NCBI RefSeq assembly: GCF_035594125.1
Contig: NC_087151.1
Span: forward strand, 17,065,001-17,129,000
Reading direction: 5' to 3'
From: Scylla paramamosain
Taxonomy: Eukaryota > Arthropoda > Malacostraca > Decapoda > Portunidae
DNA: 64,000 nucleotides
Shown here piece by piece: positions 63,819-64,000 of the stretch. Every line of letters starts with the position of its first letter. Positions within the stretch are counted from its first letter, which is position 1. The notes under the pieces are model-generated. The model saw nothing but the letters and a program-made list of their open reading frames with translations, was not told the DNA's origin and did no database searches. A program made the position numbers and the translations under genes.

Positions 63819-64000
63819 TACAGTAAACTGTTGATATGACAAACCTCTGTTTACCAAATTTCTGATATAATGACCCCTTTAAGATTGTCAAACAATCATT
63901 TTATTTTGTGAAACTTCACAAATTACAGCATATTTCAAAATTATCAAATGCTTGCTTTATTTTACGAATATCCTAGGTCTTAAAATATTTGAGAGTTGGC
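63819..64000 (+). mobile_element. Pogo/Tc1-type transposon left end, running off the window
   Basis: Opens tacagtaaactgttgatatg and is similar over its whole visible length to 34130-34320. It follows the neighbouring element directly, so one is probably inserted in the other. Confidence 0.55.

Overview
This is a eukaryotic, AT-rich, extremely repeat-dense window, not bacterial. The only host gene I can support is part of a receptor-less protein tyrosine phosphatase of the PTPN9/MEG2 type on the + strand. Four exons (about 17921-18119, 21641-21801, 25025-25254, 39042-39249) join in frame with matching splice phases. They carry the PTP landmarks from the KNRY motif through the WPD loop to the HCSAGIGRTG active site. 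The N-terminal Sec14-like part and the C-terminal Q-loop part are not visible and presumably lie outside. The exons sum to about 0.8 kb of 64 kb. The repeat types (very long CT/TA/AC microsatellites, CR1-like and Jockey-like LINEs, a tRNA-derived SINE) suggest a decapod crustacean, perhaps a crab. That assignment is inference from family resemblance, not a search result.

Layout. 1-8170: CR1-like LINE copies, mostly + strand and head to tail, two of the junctions being long (AC)n tracts. 8180-10722: a Jockey-like LINE on the - strand. 10886-12116: a Tigger/pogo-like 5' end and a MITE with long terminal inverted repeats. 13735-17400: a second - strand Jockey-like LINE with a nested 561-bp MITE. 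17876-25254: PTPN9 exons 'A' to 'C'; their introns hold a TA-flanked DNA transposon, a 66-bp minisatellite and internally deleted Jockey-like LINE copies. 25255-39041: a 13.8-kb intron with LINE fragments, a SINE and many microsatellites. 39042-39249: exon 'D' with the catalytic cysteine, preceded by a duplicated decoy splice site. 39250-64000: no exon recognised; more LINE copies, a third LINE family with an endonuclease, Tc1-like transposase remnants and TA-flanked elements.

No intact mobile-element protein is present: every LINE copy has stops, frameshifts, truncations or internal deletions. I see no CRISPR array, operon, prophage or defence system. The most interesting observations are genome-architectural: a decoy 3' splice site made by duplication, a strong strand bias of CT tracts, LINE head-to-tail chains joined by microsatellites, and a HARBI1-like reading frame inside elements whose ends look pogo-like. 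Boundaries of repeats were set by eye from copy-to-copy comparison and are approximate to about 10-30 bases unless stated.
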